Source: an uncultured Actinomycetes bacterium (GTDB lineage: Bacteria; Actinomycetota; Actinomycetes; S36-B12). Taken from it: a stretch of DNA of 6,805 nt. Under the pieces are notes generated by a model that was not told where the DNA came from, searched no databases, and saw only the letters and a list, made by a program, of their open reading frames with translations. The position numbers were made by a program, and so were the translations under genes. The DNA lies in NCBI GenBank assembly GCA_903848435.1, contig CAINGG010000502.1, positions 1-6,805 on the forward strand, read 5' to 3'. Shown here one piece after another: positions 5,554 to 6,805 of the stretch (the stretch's first letter is position 1; the number at the start of each line of letters is the position of its first letter).

Positions 5554-6805
5554 CAGCGGAATAGGCGACGATCCCGCGATCGACCAGATCCATGGCCATT
5601 CGCGCGCGCGATCGCATCGGATCGTCATCGGCCACCGTGTCGTGGATCTGGTCGAGCAGGTCGATCACCTGTCTCGCCCACCGCACGAAGTCACCCGCCG
5701 CGAGCTCGGACTCGCTGAGGATGGCGGCCAAGCGCCCGCCCTGCACCCACCGGTGCATGGCCCACACGAAGCCGAAGTCGAGTTCGCGCAGGAATCGCGC
5801 GTCGTGCTCGCGCTCCACGGCATCGAGGTCCGCCCAGAGTTCGGACGTCGCCTCGAGCGTCCGGCGGATCTCGCCTCCCGGCAGTCGCGGTGACTCCTCA
5901 CGCTGTCGTCCCTCGTAGACGACACCCGCCACGACACTGGCGAGGGCGGGGGCATCGAGGCCCGCCCATAGCCCCTCGCGCAACGCCTGCGCCACGAGCA
6001 GGTCGACGTCGGAGTAGATGCCGCTGAGCACGTCGCCATCGGCAGTCACACTCATCTCGCCTTCCACGCGGCGCAGATAGCCCAACTCCAGGAGCACATC
6101 ACACACGCGATCAAACTGACGGGCGATCGAGTGAGTGCGCGAGTCCACCCTCCGCTGCAGGGCGGCCGTCTCGCCCTGAAGGCGGTAGAAGCGCTCGGAC
6201 CACCGGGCATGCGCCTCGCGGTCGGCGCAGCCATGGCACGGATGCCGGCGCAGCTGCGCCCGCAACTCGCTGATCCGCTCGTCGGACGCGGCGTCGCGAA
6301 GCGCCTTCTTGGGCCTGTGTGCCGCGGCCTCCTCGGCAAAGGGACGAAGCCGCTGGGCAAGCGCCTTGCGCTCTCGCGCCGAGCGAGCGTCGAGGTCGCC
6401 GGCGATCTTGAGCCGGCCCAGCACCGCGGGGGGTGCCGCCAGGTCATTGGCTGCGACCCGTCGGAACTGACGGTCGAGCGTCACGACCCCGATGCGCGCG
6501 CTCATGGCATCGGTGGATGCCTCGACGACGACAGCGGGCCCGGACCGGCGGCCCGAGGGCAGCGCGATGACATCGCCTCGGCGCAGGTCGCGCAGGGCCT
6601 CGTCGACGCCGAGCTTGAGGGCGCGGCCGCGCTCGCGACTGGCCTGTCGCTCCGCGTCGCCGATCTGCTGGCGGATCTCGGCGTAGTCGGCGAAGTCGCC
6701 CAGGTGACAGGACATGGCGGTCAGATAGCCGGCCATCGCCTCCTCGTTGCGCCGGATCTGGGATGCCATCCCGACGACAGCGCGGTCCGCCTGGAATTGG
6801 GCGAA
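5546..6805 (-). CDS. helY: HelY-type Ski2-like DEAD/DEAH RNA helicase, C-terminal part (cut by right window edge)
   Basis: The visible 419 residues are the C-terminal part of a HelY/Mtr4-like superfamily 2 helicase, thought to act in RNA processing or decay. The first residues, FAQFQADRAVVGM, are a conserved HelY stretch at the end of the helicase core and the reading frame stays open to the edge, so the Met at 6769 is internal. Next come MSCHLGDFADYAEIR (about 31-45), a small beta-rich insert with RRGDVIALPSG (75-85), a charged linker, and HPCHGCADREAHARWSERFYRL (start about 188). The last 180 or so residues form the DSHCT domain: RTHSIARQFDRVC, LLVAQALREGLWAGLD, ELDFGFVWAMHRW, AAGDFVRWARQVIDLLDQI and DRGIVAYSAVT. 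The ATPase motifs (Walker A, DExH) lie off the window. The gene ends in TGA at 5548-5546, inside the 3' end of the convergent exonuclease. Start and promoter are not visible. Confidence 0.92.
   Translation of the reverse strand, partial: FAQFQADRAVVGMASQIRRNEEAMAGYLTAMSCHLGDFADYAEIRQQIGDAERQASRERGRALKLGVDEALRDLRRGDVIALPSGRRSGPAVVVEASTDAMSARIGVVTLDRQFRRVAANDLAAPPAVLGRLKIAGDLDARSARERKALAQRLRPFAEEAAAHRPKKALRDAASDERISELRAQLRRHPCHGCADREAHARWSERFYRLQGETAALQRRVDSRTHSIARQFDRVCDVLLELGYLRRVEGEMSVTADGDVLSGIYSDVDLLVAQALREGLWAGLDAPALASVVAGVVYEGRQREESPRLPGGEIRRTLEATSELWADLDAVEREHDARFLRELDFGFVWAMHRWVQGGRLAAILSESELAAGDFVRWARQVIDLLDQIHDTVADDDPMRSRARMAMDLVDRGIVAYSAVT

Noticed and set aside
6767..6769. ATG at 6769 as the start of the helicase gene
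   Set aside because: The frame stays open to the edge and the preceding codons (FAQFQADRAVVG) match conserved HelY sequence, so the gene is only cut by the window.
1..6805. Mobile elements, CRISPR arrays, tRNA/rRNA genes, phage or defence system genes
   Set aside because: No transposase, integrase, direct-repeat array, structured RNA gene or defence-type domain was recognised; the window is filled by housekeeping-type genes.

Overview
The window is chromosomal DNA of high G+C (about two thirds or more by eye). Its gene content and protein signatures point to Actinomycetota: a HelY-type Ski2-like helicase, a stand-alone 5'-3' exonuclease, a PepE-like M24 peptidase, GTG starts, four-base gene overlaps and a probable leaderless promoter. 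I cannot place it more precisely. Coding density is near total. The only non-coding gaps are 5 bases (2327-2331) and about 55 bases (4590-4644).

Left block, all on the minus strand, transcribed from 4589 towards 1: an M24 metallopeptidase (3480-4589), an acyl-CoA dehydrogenase (2332-3483), a YtcJ-like amidohydrolase (728-2326), and the N-terminal part of apolipoprotein N-acyltransferase lnt (1-731, cut by the left edge). The first/second and third/fourth genes overlap by a GTGA stop/start, and the second and third are 5 bases apart, so the four genes look like one translationally coupled operon. A TACGGT box six bases before the peptidase ATG would start an almost leaderless transcript.

Right block: on the plus strand, diverging from the peptidase, a 302-residue 5'-3' exonuclease of the FEN/Pol I N-terminal type (4645-5553). 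It converges on, and overlaps by 8 bases, the 3' end of helY (5546-6805, minus strand), of which only the C-terminal 419 residues lie in the window.

The order helY, exonuclease, M24 peptidase resembles the Mycobacterium tuberculosis Rv2092c-Rv2089c neighbourhood as I recall it, with Rv2091c missing. Here that block is joined directly to a lipoprotein-maturation gene. The left part covers peptide and acyl-CoA turnover plus lipoprotein acylation, and the right part covers RNA/DNA processing. I found no mobile element, CRISPR array, RNA gene or clear novel system. The most useful observations concern start sites, operon coupling and the shared divergent promoter region.
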